Below, in pieces: positions 1 through 8,313 of a stretch of 64,000 bases of DNA. The notes beneath the pieces are model-generated. The model did no database searches and was not told where the DNA came from. It saw only the letters and a list, made by a program, of their open reading frames with translations. The first letter of the stretch is position 1. Every line of letters starts with the position of its first letter. This DNA is from Clostridium sp. (lineage in GTDB: Bacteria; Bacillota; Dethiobacteria; Dethiobacterales; Dethiobacteraceae): NCBI GenBank assembly GCA_018335695.1, contig JAGXRV010000074.1, positions 25,658-89,657 on the forward strand, read 5' to 3'. The translations under genes were made by a program, and so were the position numbers.

Positions 1-975
1 ATTCTCCGTGCATTGCGGGCAGCACTGGCAAGCGGCAATGTGCCGCACGCTTATCTTTTTTGCGGGCCGGAGGGAATCGGTAAAAAAACGCTGGCAAAGG
101 CTTTGTCGTCAGCGCTCGTTTGCCAAGAATCTTTGGGGGAGCCGTGCGGAAGTTGTCCGGACTGCAAGCAAAGCAAGACTCTCTCTCATCCGGATATTCA
201 CTGGATTACGCCGGATGGGAATAAGTCCCTGAAAATCAGTCAGACGCGTGAAATTAAAAGAGCGGCTTATTTTAAACCGCATGAAGCGCGCTATCAAGTC
301 TTTATTGTGGAGCGGACAGAAACATTAACGGCAGAGGCAGCCAACAGTCTGCTTGTGTTGCTAGAAGATCCGCCGCCGCAGTCTGTTTTTATTTTGCTGG
401 CGAATAGTTCGGCGGCTCTTTTACCGACAGTAGTCTCGCGTTGCCAGCTTTTTCAACTGCCCAGACTTGATAATGATAGTTTGATTAATATTTTGAATGT
501 GTCAGGCAGTCAGCTTTCTTTGGCGGAATCTAAGCGGATCGTCCATGCTGCTGCGGGGATACCGGGTCGTGCGCTGCTTTTGGCGCGGGAGGATCGGCAG
601 AAGTCGTATGCTGAGGCTGTGGAGTTGCTTAGGCAGCTTCTGGCAAATGAGTCTATTATTGTTTTGGCAGATAAGTTGGCGGCAGATGATAATCTTTTGT
701 TGTCGCTGGAAGCGTTGTTGACAGTGCTGCGTGATACTATGGTACTCCGCTCTGCCGGAAACAACCGTCTGATTATGCCGATAAATGATGGAGTCAGCTT
801 GGATTCTTTGCCGGCCAACTTATCCTTGTTTAACTGCATGGCAGCAACAGAAGTAATTTTGAAATTAGAAAAAGATCTGCAAATTTCGGTGAATGTGCGG
901 CTGGCTGTTGAGAAAGCCTTGCGCAGGCTTAAGGAGGTATTTGACAATGTTGACGGTAGCGGGGATACGCTTTAA
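1..975 (+). CDS. holB: DNA polymerase III delta-prime subunit, 5' end cut by the window
   Basis: Clamp-loader subunit that helps load the sliding clamp at the replication fork. The frame is open from the first base, so the true start lies upstream; a TTG at 13 is only the first internal start codon. Visible are the AAA+ P-loop region GPEGIGKK, a four-cysteine zinc module (CQESLGEPCGSCPDC) and the LLEDPPPQ segment typical of delta-prime/DnaX-like ATPases. The C-terminal helical part follows to the stop at 975. The stop overlaps the next gene, ricT, by 29 bases, which suggests translational coupling. The holB-ricT-rsmI order is the usual one in Firmicutes. I am confident of the family; only the N-terminus (roughly 15 residues) is missing. 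Confidence 0.93.
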   Translation: MLRALRAALASGNVPHAYLFCGPEGIGKKTLAKALSSALVCQESLGEPCGSCPDCKQSKTLSHPDIHWITPDGNKSLKISQTREIKRAAYFKPHEARYQVFIVERTETLTAEAANSLLVLLEDPPPQSVFILLANSSAALLPTVVSRCQLFQLPRLDNDSLINILNVSGSQLSLAESKRIVHAAAGIPGRALLLAREDRQKSYAEAVELLRQLLANESIIVLADKLAADDNLLLSLEALLTVLRDTMVLRSAGNNRLIMPINDGVSLDSLPANLSLFNCMAATEVILKLEKDLQISVNVRLAVEKALRRLKEVFDNVDGSGDTL

Positions 976-1663
976 GAAAGCAGGTAAAATATATTACTTT
1001 GATCCGGATGAGAATGAGTTAGTAAGAGGCGCATTTGCTATTGTGGAAACATCCCGTGGATTAGAGTTTGGAGAAGTGGTGGTTGCTCCGAAGGAAGTGG
1101 CGGATGAGGAAGTTGTTCAACCTTTGAAGAAAGTTGTTCGTACTGCCAGTGAAGAAGATTGCCAGAAGATTTTGGAAAATCGGCAGAAAGAAGAGGAAGC
1201 CTTTGAGCTGGCGCTGCAAAAAATCCACGAACATAACCTTGAAATGAAGTTGGTCGATGTGGAATATACTTTCGATCGCTCCAAAATCATTTTTTATTTC
1301 ACAGCCGACGGACGAGTGGATTTTCGTGAACTTGTTAAAGATTTAGCAACTATGTTTCGTACTAGAATCGAGTTGCGGCAAATTGGTGTGCGTGATGAAG
1401 CAAAAATGGTGGGCGGTCTTGGTCCCTGTGGCAGAATCTTGTGTTGTCATACTTTTCTGGGAGAATTTGAACCGGTTTCTATCCGTATGGCAAAAGACCA
1501 GAATTTGTCGTTAAATCCAACAAAGATCTCCGGAGTCTGCGGACGCCTGATGTGTTGTCTGCGCTACGAGTCGGACGCCTATGATTTAGCCCGGGCGGAA
1601 AATAAACTTCTAAAGCAGGCCAAAGGAGAGCTGTCTGCTATTGATGATAGGATTATTGAATAA
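947..1663 (+). CDS. ricT: RicT (YaaT) PSP1-domain iron-sulfur protein
   Basis: PSP1 C-terminal domain protein. In Bacillus RicT acts with RicA and RicF as an iron-sulfur complex that stimulates RNase Y cleavage and helps Spo0A activation (family knowledge). The sequence has two cysteine clusters, GGLGPCGRILCC and GVCGRLMCCL, which supply the cluster ligands. I chose ATG 947 because AAGGAGG lies at 931-937 with good spacing; a longer frame from 893 has no ribosome site and would lie deep inside holB. The gene overlaps the end of holB and precedes rsmI, as in Bacillus, although yabA and yabB are absent here. The product is 238 residues, close to the usual size. Confidence 0.93.
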   Translation: MLTVAGIRFKKAGKIYYFDPDENELVRGAFAIVETSRGLEFGEVVVAPKEVADEEVVQPLKKVVRTASEEDCQKILENRQKEEEAFELALQKIHEHNLEMKLVDVEYTFDRSKIIFYFTADGRVDFRELVKDLATMFRTRIELRQIGVRDEAKMVGGLGPCGRILCCHTFLGEFEPVSIRMAKDQNLSLNPTKISGVCGRLMCCLRYESDAYDLARAENKLLKQAKGELSAIDDRIIE

Positions 1664-1690
1664 TTTCGTCATTTTTATGGGGGGAGTCCC

Positions 1691-2518
1691 ATGCCCGGTA
1701 TCTTATATTTGTGTCCAACGCCTCTTGGCAATATGGAGGATATTACATTGCGCGTTCTGCGTGTCCTGGGCGAAGCAGATAAGGTAGCGGCCGAGGATAC
1801 GCGGCGTACCCGGAAACTTTTAAACCATTTTAAGATTCAGGCACCGCTTACCAGCTACCATGAGCATAATAAATTCAAAAAAGGAGCAGTGATTCTCGCC
1901 TGGCTCCAAGCGGGGCTGCAGGTAGCTCTTGTTAGTGACGCGGGAACCCCTGGCATTGCGGATCCAGGAGAGGATTTAGTAAAAGGAGCACTCAGTAACG
2001 GCATTCAGGTTGTTTCTTTGCCTGGTCCGGTAGCGGCAGTTACCGCACTGGTGGCCTCGGGTTTGCCTTCTGTACCCTTTGCATTTTACGGTTTCTTGCC
2101 GGCGCGTGGTTCAGAGAGGAAAGCGACTGTCAGTAGAATTTTGGATGAAGATAAAACTGTGGTTTTTTACGAAGCTCCTCACAGGTTAGTTAAAACGCTG
2201 ACGGAGCTTCAGGCTGACGAACAGAACCGCCAGGTGGTTGTGGCGCGCGAATTGACCAAGATTTATGAGCAATTTGTCAGAGGCACACTTACTGAAGTGC
2301 AAGCACATTTTTCCGCAAACGAACCGCGAGGGGAATGTACTGTGCTGTTAGCGGGCAAAGGTAAAAAACTTTGCTTGGCAGAGCCGGCAATGCTTGTTGA
2401 AGATTTGCTTAAGGAAGGGTTAACAAAAAAAGAAGCCATTCGAGAAGCGGCTAATCGTCTAAAGCTGCCTCGCAATGACGTGTACAAAAGAGTGTTGGAA
2501 AAAAATAAGGACAGTTAA
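1691..2518 (+). CDS. rsmI: 16S rRNA (cytidine-1402-2'-O)-methyltransferase
   Basis: Transfers a methyl group from SAM to the ribose of C1402 in 16S rRNA. It belongs to the tetrapyrrole-methylase fold. N-terminal GILYLCPTPLGNMEDIT, the AEDTR motif, SDAGTPGIADPG and the LPGPVAAVTALVASG segment are all diagnostic. The C-terminal tail ends in a helical region rich in Lys/Arg. Start ATG 1691 follows GGGGGGAG. At 275 residues it is of normal length. It converges on an abrB-like gene: the two stop codons are seven bases apart and lie inside one shared hairpin. Confidence 0.95.
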   Translation: MPGILYLCPTPLGNMEDITLRVLRVLGEADKVAAEDTRRTRKLLNHFKIQAPLTSYHEHNKFKKGAVILAWLQAGLQVALVSDAGTPGIADPGEDLVKGALSNGIQVVSLPGPVAAVTALVASGLPSVPFAFYGFLPARGSERKATVSRILDEDKTVVFYEAPHRLVKTLTELQADEQNRQVVVARELTKIYEQFVRGTLTEVQAHFSANEPRGECTVLLAGKGKKLCLAEPAMLVEDLLKEGLTKKEAIREAANRLKLPRNDVYKRVLEKNKDS

Positions 2519-2530
2519 ACTGCCCTTATT
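2504..2530 (-). terminator. Hairpin between rsmI and the abrB-like gene
   Basis: AATAAGGACAGT (2504-2515) pairs with ACTGCCCTTATT (2519-2530) with one mismatch and a three-base loop. On the minus strand it is followed by a T tract, so it best serves the abrB-like gene. It contains both stop codons. Confidence 0.6.
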
Positions 2531-2768
2531 CTGCCGCCATTTTATTGATGCATTCTTGACAAACAATACGGCCGCTGTGACGCTTCACTTGGTCGGTGCT
2601 GCCGCAGAACAGGCAACCCGGCTCATATTTTTTCAGGATGATTCTTTCGTTGTCAACGAAGATTTCAAGTGAGTCTTTTACCGCAATTCCTAAAGTCTTC
2701 CGCAGTTCAATAGGAATAACAACACGCCCAAGCGTGTCCGCTCTGCGCACAATTCCAGTAGATTTCAA
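2526..2768 (-). CDS. abrB: AbrB/SpoVT-family transition-state regulator with C-terminal zinc-ribbon-like tail
   Basis: DNA-binding swapped-hairpin AbrB protein. The N-terminal half (KSTGIVRRADTLGRVVIP) is the family signature; Bacillus AbrB represses post-exponential genes and lies at the same place before metG. The C-terminus carries CLFCG and CQEC pairs around residues 52-73, able to bind one metal ion; this differs from classical Bacillus AbrB. The start is TTG at 2768 on the minus strand, preceded by GGGGAGA; an upstream frame to 2834 runs through the promoter. The product is 80 residues. It is likely autogenous and driven by the sigma-A type promoter listed next. A close SpoVT relative lies at 36351. 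Confidence 0.88.
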   Translation of the reverse strand: MKSTGIVRRADTLGRVVIPIELRKTLGIAVKDSLEIFVDNERIILKKYEPGCLFCGSTDQVKRHSGRIVCQECINKMAAE

Positions 2769-2805
2769 CAATATCTCCCCCTGCTCAGCATAATTCGACA
2801 AACAT

Positions 2806-2834
2806 AGTATACAAGCAATTTCCAAAATAAGCAA
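2806..2834 (-). promoter_or_regulatory. Sigma-A type promoter of the abrB-like gene
   Basis: Reading the minus strand, TTGCTT (2834-2829) and TATACT (2811-2806) are separated by 17 bases, about 40 bases upstream of the TTG start. Confidence 0.6.
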
Positions 2835-2863
2835 GTATCTTTTTCCAGTTTGTGTGTATAATC

Positions 2864-2893
2864 TTGCCTTTGGAGATCATTTTTTGTTATAAT
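2864..2893 (+). promoter_or_regulatory. Sigma-A type promoter of metG
   Basis: TTGCCT at 2864-2869 and a perfect TATAAT at 2888-2893 with an 18-base spacer, 50 bases before metG. It diverges from the abrB promoter. Confidence 0.65.
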
Positions 2894-2942
2894 AAGCTAT
2901 CTTGCCAAAGATGGTTTTCTATCTAATAAAGGAGTGTCTGTT

Positions 2943-4901
2943 TTGCATAAAAAGACATTTTATATCACTACCCCTATCTACTATCCAAGCGATAAATTAC
3001 ATATTGGTCACTCGTATACTACTGTAGCCGCCGACGTCATGTCGCGCTTTAAAAGGCTTACAGGCTATCAAGTTCACTTTCTTACAGGCACGGATGAGCA
3101 TGGTCAAAAAATAGAGCGGCAGGCACAGCAGGTTGGCAAAGAACCACAGGTTTTTGTTGATGAAATTGTTATTTGGATTAAAAAGTTGTGGAATATCTTT
3201 GACATTTCTGCAGATGATTTCATCCGTACTACAGAAGAGCGCCACAAAAACTCTGTACAGAAAATATTTCAGCGATTTTATGAACAGGGTGACATCTATA
3301 AGTCCAAGTATGAAGGATGGTATTGCACTCCTTGTGAAGCATTTTGGACAGAGCGTCAGTTGGTTGATAAGAATTGTCCTGACTGCAAGCGCTCGGTAGA
3401 GTTGGTAGCGGAAGAAAGTTACTTTTTTAGAATGAGCAAATATGCCGACAGGCTGATTGATTACATTGAAAAGAATCCGGATTTTATTCAACCGGTTTCC
3501 CGCAAGAATGAAATGATTAATAATTTTCTTAAACCCGGCCTGGAAGACTTGTGTGTCTCCCGAACTTCTTTTAGCTGGGGGATTCCTGTGCCGTTTGATC
3601 CGGAACATGTGATTTATGTTTGGCTTGATGCGCTCAGCAATTATATCACCGCATTAGGCTATTTATCGGATGACCAAAGCAAAATGCAGACTTTTTGGCC
3701 GGCTGATGTACAGTTAATCGGCAAAGAGATTGTCCGCTTTCACACTATCTATTGGCCTATCTTTCTGATGGCGCTGGGGCTTGATCTGCCTAAGCGAGTT
3801 TTTGGCCATGGCTGGTTGCTTCTTGAAGAAGGAAAAATGTCAAAATCTAAAGGTAACGTAATTGATCCCGAAGTGCTAATCAAACGATACGGTTCTGATG
3901 CCATTCGTTATTTTTTGATGCGAGAAATACCTTTTGGCGCGGATGGTCATTTTAGTGAAACAGCTTTGATTCAGCGTTTGAACTTCGATTTGGCCAATGA
4001 TTTAGGAAATCTACTAAACCGCACATTAGCCATGCTTAATAAGTATTTCGGGGGAAGAGTTCCTTCCTCTGGCAACCGGGAAGTGTTGGACCAGGAGTTA
4101 TGCGGTATGGCGGTTGCCTTGTCTGGCGTCATGGAGCAGTTAATGGATCAGCTGCAGTTTTCCAACGCGCTTGCTGAGTTATGGAAATTTATCGGCCGAG
4201 CAAATAAATACATTGATGAAACGGCTCCGTGGGCTTTGGCTAAGGCAGGACGTCAAGAACGCTTAGCTACTGTAATGTATAATCTGTTAGAAAGTATTCG
4301 GATCGTTTCAGTTTTGCTTTTGCCGTTTATGCCTCGTACGCCGGAAAGAATTTGGCAGCAGTTAGGGATTGCCAGCGAGACAGATATTCAGAGTTGGGAG
4401 AGTATCAGGCAATTTGGCGGGCTTCCGAGCGGAACGCAAACTGTGGCCGACTGCGAAGTACTATTCCCCCGTTTGGAATTGACGGAAGAGGGAGGCGCCC
4501 CGGTTCGTCAGGCAACAAAAAAAGATAAGCCGCCGGCAGCAGCAAAGGAGGCGTCAAAGGTGGAAGAGGCAGAAGGCCTGATTTCTATAGAAGAATTTGG
4601 GCGTGTTGATTTGCGCATGGTAGAGATTATTACTGCAGAGAAAGTTGAAGGCGCTGATAAATTATTGAAACTTACCGTCAGCCTTGGGGAAGAAGAGCGT
4701 CAGGTTGTAGCTGGAATTGCCAAGCATTATGAGCCGGAATCACTGCTTGGTAAGAGAGTGTTGTTTGTGGCAAACTTGAAGCCGGTTAAACTGTGTGGGC
4801 TTCGCTCAGAGGGGATGCTGCTTGCGGCAGCAGATGAGCAGGGAAATTTAGCGTTGATCACTACAGAGAGGCCCATCAGTCCAGGCAGCAAGGTGAAATA
4901 A
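2943..4901 (+). CDS. metG: Methionine--tRNA ligase with C-terminal tRNA-binding domain
   Basis: Charges tRNA-Met with methionine in the cytoplasm. The class I signatures are HIGH (HIGHSYTT, about residue 20) and KMSKS (about residue 298). A zinc knuckle with CTPC and CPDC sits near residues 126-147. The last 105 residues (from about 546, EEFGRVDLRMVEI) form the EMAPII/Trbp111-type tRNA-binding domain that also mediates dimerisation. The start is taken as TTG 2943, because AAAGGAG at 2928-2934 gives proper spacing; GTG 2934 lies inside that site. The stop is followed after three bases by tatD, so they form an operon. Confidence 0.96.
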   Translation: MHKKTFYITTPIYYPSDKLHIGHSYTTVAADVMSRFKRLTGYQVHFLTGTDEHGQKIERQAQQVGKEPQVFVDEIVIWIKKLWNIFDISADDFIRTTEERHKNSVQKIFQRFYEQGDIYKSKYEGWYCTPCEAFWTERQLVDKNCPDCKRSVELVAEESYFFRMSKYADRLIDYIEKNPDFIQPVSRKNEMINNFLKPGLEDLCVSRTSFSWGIPVPFDPEHVIYVWLDALSNYITALGYLSDDQSKMQTFWPADVQLIGKEIVRFHTIYWPIFLMALGLDLPKRVFGHGWLLLEEGKMSKSKGNVIDPEVLIKRYGSDAIRYFLMREIPFGADGHFSETALIQRLNFDLANDLGNLLNRTLAMLNKYFGGRVPSSGNREVLDQELCGMAVALSGVMEQLMDQLQFSNALAELWKFIGRANKYIDETAPWALAKAGRQERLATVMYNLLESIRIVSVLLLPFMPRTPERIWQQLGIASETDIQSWESIRQFGGLPSGTQTVADCEVLFPRLELTEEGGAPVRQATKKDKPPAAAKEASKVEEAEGLISIEEFGRVDLRMVEIITAEKVEGADKLLKLTVSLGEEERQVVAGIAKHYEPESLLGKRVLFVANLKPVKLCGLRSEGMLLAAADEQGNLALITTERPISPGSKVK

Positions 4902-4904
4902 ATA

Positions 4905-5696
4905 ATGAACTTAATCGATACACATGCACATTTAACTGATAACCGTTTTGCCCATGACTTAGATGAAGTATTGTTGCGTGCTGAGAAGTCAGGCGTCAGG
5001 GCGATGATTAATGTGGGTTATGATTTGCCGTCGTCACGGCGTTGCGTGGCACTTGCTTCTAAGAGAGAGATGTTTTTTGCGGCAGTTGGTATTCATCCGC
5101 ATGAGGCAGCCAAGGCGAGTAAGCAAGCTCTTGTTCAGCTAAGGCAATTAGCTCTCGGCGGGAACGTGGTCGCGCTTGGAGAAATCGGACTTGACTACTA
5201 TTACAATCATTCCCCACGCAATCTTCAACAGCAGTTGTTTCGTCAACAGATTCGTTTGGCCAAATCCCTCTCTTTGCCGATTATTGTCCATGACCGTGAT
5301 GCTCATGAAGATGTTTTGACTATTTTAAGGGAAGAAGGTGCGGAGACTGTAGGAGGAGTCTTGCACTGTTTTTCCGGTGATCGCAATTTCGCGCTCCGCT
5401 GTCTCAGTTTAGGTTTTCATCTTTCTTTGGCGGGGCCGATTACATTTAACAATAGCAGAGATCTGGCGGCGGTGGCGGAAATTGTTCCCGCAGATAGACT
5501 GCTTTTGGAAACTGACGCTCCATATCTTGCGCCCGTTCCTTATCGCGGCAAAAGAAATGAACCAGCCTATTTGCTCGCGGTGGCTGAAAAAGTTGCAACT
5601 CTTCGCGGTATAACTGTTGAAGAATTAGCTGACAGCACAACCGAGAATGCTAAAAAATTATTCAGATTGGAGATTAGAGGAAATTGCGGTGCATAA
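4905..5696 (+). CDS. tatD: TatD-family metal-dependent deoxyribonuclease
   Basis: TIM-barrel metallohydrolase of the TatD/YabD family, a predicted 3'-5' DNase. Metal ligand motifs are visible: DTHAHL at the N-terminus, GEIGLDYYY in the middle, the VHDRD and LHCFSGD histidines, and the late LLETDAPYLAP with the catalytic Asp. At 263 residues it has the normal length. It starts ATG 4905, three bases after metG, in the Bacillus order metG-tatD-yabE. No signal peptide is seen, so it is cytoplasmic. Confidence 0.95.
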   Translation: MNLIDTHAHLTDNRFAHDLDEVLLRAEKSGVRAMINVGYDLPSSRRCVALASKREMFFAAVGIHPHEAAKASKQALVQLRQLALGGNVVALGEIGLDYYYNHSPRNLQQQLFRQQIRLAKSLSLPIIVHDRDAHEDVLTILREEGAETVGGVLHCFSGDRNFALRCLSLGFHLSLAGPITFNNSRDLAAVAEIVPADRLLLETDAPYLAPVPYRGKRNEPAYLLAVAEKVATLRGITVEELADSTTENAKKLFRLEIRGNCGA

Positions 5697-5751
5697 ATTT
5701 GGAAATAAAGGCCATAAATATTTATCAGGCAGCAAAATAAGAAGAGGGGGG

Positions 5752-6789
5752 ATGAACGTGACCCTTCCCGGGTGGTGTAGCAAGCTAAAAGTTATGCAGA
5801 TAATGGGAAAAGGGCTGTTAATTGTTTTTCTGCTGGTTATTTTTTCCTTGGTTGTTTACCCTCGAGTAACTACAAAACAGGTTGTTTTAGTTGTGGACGG
5901 CAAAGCAGGGCAGGTTTTAACCGGTGCTGAAACGGTTGGCCAAGTTTTGGCAGAGAGCGGTCTGTTTCTTAGAGAGAACGATTTGCTGACGCCTGCGCAG
6001 GAGACTGAGCTGAAAAGGGGCATGGAAATTCGGCTGCAAAGAGCCGTGCCGCTTTTTTTGCAGGTTGACGGACGAACAACTCTGGTTTATTCCAACGCGA
6101 ATACTACAGCAGAGTTGTTGAGCGAATTAGGTATTTCGTTGGGACAAAACGACCGGGTTACGCCCGGCTTGAATCAACAGTTGGCAGAAGGCGCTAAAGT
6201 GCATGTCAGCCGTGTTCGCAGGGAAGTCTCTCGTAAAGAAGTAGCTATTCCTTTTAAAACGCAACAAAAAAATGATCCTGAGTTAGCCAGCGGACGTCGT
6301 AGAGTGGCTGTTGCCGGAAAGCCCGGAACGATGGTTCGGAGCTATGAAGTTGTTTATGTTGACGGTCAAGAGGAAGAGCGTAACTTTATTGAGGAAAAGC
6401 GGGTATCTGAACCGGTCGACAGTGTTGTTTATGTAGGAACCAAGAAGGTGGCGCCGGTAATCACTGCCAGTGCCCGAGATGGTCGTCGGGTCAGCAAGGT
6501 GATGGAAGGATTGGCTTCCTGGTATGGCGCTGATTTTCAGGGAAATAGAACGGCCTATGGAGATATTTTTGATAAGAACAAATTAACAGCAGCTTCTCCT
6601 TCACGGGCAATGGCCGGAAAAATGGTGCGCGTTACTTATTTAAGGAGCGGTCGCAGCGTCGATGTTTTAATTAATGATTATGGTCCGCATATTCCGGGGA
6701 GAATAATTGACCTCTCGATGGCGGCGGCTCGTGCCATTGGCATGCTTTCTTCCGGTGTCGGCAGAGTAAGGGTGGAAGTATTAGAGTAG
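5752..6789 (+). CDS. yabE: YabE-like cell-wall protein: two DUF348 domains, G5 domain, RlpA-type beta-barrel
   Basis: Secreted or membrane-anchored wall protein of the Rpf/YabE type. An N-terminal hydrophobic helix (GLLIVFLLVIFSLVVYP) is followed by two DUF348 repeats (VDGKAGQVLTGAETVGQVL and VDGRTTLVYSNANTTAELL), a G5 region around EEERNFIEEKRVSEP, and a C-terminal double-psi beta-barrel. That barrel starts at GLASWYGADFQGNRTAYG and contains DLSMAAARAIG, as in RlpA, rather than the 3D domain of Bacillus YabE. RlpA-like barrels bind or cleave peptidoglycan glycan strands (family knowledge). ATG 5752 is chosen for the purine-rich GAAGAGGGGGG just upstream; a frame open from 5647 lies within tatD. 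Confidence 0.88.
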   Translation: MNVTLPGWCSKLKVMQIMGKGLLIVFLLVIFSLVVYPRVTTKQVVLVVDGKAGQVLTGAETVGQVLAESGLFLRENDLLTPAQETELKRGMEIRLQRAVPLFLQVDGRTTLVYSNANTTAELLSELGISLGQNDRVTPGLNQQLAEGAKVHVSRVRREVSRKEVAIPFKTQQKNDPELASGRRRVAVAGKPGTMVRSYEVVYVDGQEEERNFIEEKRVSEPVDSVVYVGTKKVAPVITASARDGRRVSKVMEGLASWYGADFQGNRTAYGDIFDKNKLTAASPSRAMAGKMVRVTYLRSGRSVDVLINDYGPHIPGRIIDLSMAAARAIGMLSSGVGRVRVEVLE

Positions 6790-6816
6790 GCAAGGTGTCA
6801 TTAATGCAAAAAATCT

Positions 6817-6840
6817 AATCCGGGCTGCCCGGATTTTTTC
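6817..6840 (+). terminator. Rho-independent terminator after the yabE-like gene
   Basis: AATCCGGG (6817-6824), loop CTG, CCCGGATT (6828-6835), then a run of T to 6839. Confidence 0.85.
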
Positions 6841-6907
6841 TTCTGTCTCACCCTAGTATGGGAACCAGCTTTTTATGGGGCATGTGTGTAATAAAGGAGT
6901 ATGGATA

Positions 6908-7768
6908 ATGGTTAAATTGTCAAATCCGGCAAATGTTGCAAATCTCTTGGCACAGCAAGGTATACGTCTGAAAAAAAAATGGGGACAAAACTTTTTGGTA
7001 GACGAAAATATCTTGCAGAAAATTGTAAGCACAGCAAATCTTGAGCCGACGGATTTTGTACTGGAAATCGGACCGGGCATCGGATCCTTGACTCAGAAGC
7101 TGGCTGAAAAAGCAAAGGCAGTTACTGCAGTGGAAATTGATGCGCGCCTGTTGTCCGTATTACAGGTAACACTTGCGGATTATGATAATGTTTATCTTAT
7201 TCATCAGGATGCTATGGATGTAGACTGGAGAGCAAACTGTTCGCGGAAACCGGTCAAACTGGTGGCAAACTTGCCCTATAATGTGGCAACACCGCTTTTT
7301 TACCGCTGGCTTAAAGAATATCGGGATTGTTTCTCGCTGTTTGTTTGTATGGTGCAAAAGGAAGTTGCCCAGCGGATAGTTGCGCAGCCCGGAGGGAAGG
7401 AATACGGAGCGCTTTCCGTGCTTTGTCAATATGCAGGTCGCTGCGAAATCGCTTTCTATGTGCCAAGAACAGTGTTTTTCCCCAGGCCGGACGTTTCTTC
7501 TGCTGTAGTCAAAATAACTCCGGCAGTCAGCCCAAGATATGACGCCGGTGATGAGCCGTTCTTTTTTCGGTTGGTTGATGCCGTATTCTCTCAGAGGCGT
7601 AAAACTTTGCTTAACACAATACATGCCTCACTGCCATTTTCAAAAGAAGAATTGGCTGAAGTTGGTGTTGCGACAGGCATTGACATGTCAAGGCGCGCAG
7701 AGACGCTAAGTGTCGAAGAGTTTGCAAAAATTTCACGTTTGCTTTATACTATAAGCGGTGGCATCTGA
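6908..7768 (+). CDS. rsmA: 16S rRNA (adenine-1518/1519-N6)-dimethyltransferase
   Basis: KsgA family; dimethylates the two adjacent adenines of the 3'-terminal hairpin of 16S rRNA. Seen are KKWGQNFLVDENIL, the SAM-binding EIGPGIGSLTQKLAEKA (about residue 51), and the catalytic NLPYNVATPLF motif (about residue 120). The C-terminal helical domain contains FSQRRKTLLN. ATG 6908 is used because AAAGGAG at 6893-6899 is correctly spaced; a longer frame from 6875 has no such site. The length of 286 residues is typical. The rnmV gene that precedes it in Bacillus is absent. Confidence 0.96.
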   Translation: MVKLSNPANVANLLAQQGIRLKKKWGQNFLVDENILQKIVSTANLEPTDFVLEIGPGIGSLTQKLAEKAKAVTAVEIDARLLSVLQVTLADYDNVYLIHQDAMDVDWRANCSRKPVKLVANLPYNVATPLFYRWLKEYRDCFSLFVCMVQKEVAQRIVAQPGGKEYGALSVLCQYAGRCEIAFYVPRTVFFPRPDVSSAVVKITPAVSPRYDAGDEPFFFRLVDAVFSQRRKTLLNTIHASLPFSKEELAEVGVATGIDMSRRAETLSVEEFAKISRLLYTISGGI

Positions 7769-7789
7769 GAAAACGTTTGGAGGTGCAAG

Positions 7790-8272
7790 ATGAACATTAG
7801 TTTTCACAGCCCTTCCCGCGGCAATTTAACTCTAGATGAAACATACGCTGAGATTATGGCCTATATAGCCGAAAATCCAAAAGAGCAATACAAACTGATT
7901 TTCGGGACCGATTCTCATCCACACCATCGTCGGGAGGTTTGTTTTGTTACCGCGATAATAATTCACAGGGTAGGAAAAGGTGCTCGCTATTTTTATCGGC
8001 GTCAACGCCACAACTATATGTCAAGTCTGCGTCAGCGAATCTATTATGAGACTTATCTGAGCTTGGAAGTGGCTACGCTTGTAACAGCCAAACTTGCAAA
8101 AGGAGTTTATCCGCGGCTGAATATTGAAATCCATCTTGATGTGGGTGAAAAAGGTGATACTAAAGAACTTATTCGTGAAGTGGTAGGGATGGTAATCGGC
8201 AGCGGTTTTCAGGCTTGTATTAAACCTGATTCGTACTGTGCCACAAAGGTAGCTGATAAATACACAAAATGA
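7790..8272 (+). CDS. YkuK/DUF458-type RNase H-like protein
   Basis: Small cytoplasmic protein of the YkuK family, predicted to adopt an RNase H-like fold; its function is not established. Visible acidic/histidine motifs fit a metal site: FGTDSHPHHRR near residue 39, then DVGEKGDTKELI near residue 116. The start ATG 7790 follows TTGGAGG. It sits 21 bases after rsmA and ends in a terminator, so it is probably co-transcribed with rsmA. At 160 residues it is of family length. Confidence 0.8.
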   Translation: MNISFHSPSRGNLTLDETYAEIMAYIAENPKEQYKLIFGTDSHPHHRREVCFVTAIIIHRVGKGARYFYRRQRHNYMSSLRQRIYYETYLSLEVATLVTAKLAKGVYPRLNIEIHLDVGEKGDTKELIREVVGMVIGSGFQACIKPDSYCATKVADKYTK

Positions 8273-8287
8273 GTTCTTTGCATGCTT

Positions 8288-8307
8288 ACGCCTTTAGGCG
8301 TTTTTTT
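8288..8307 (+). terminator. Terminator after the ykuK-like gene
   Basis: ACGCC (8288-8292), loop TTTA, GGCGT (8297-8301), followed by seven T. It lies between convergent genes. Confidence 0.75.
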
Positions 8308-8313
8308 GTTTCT

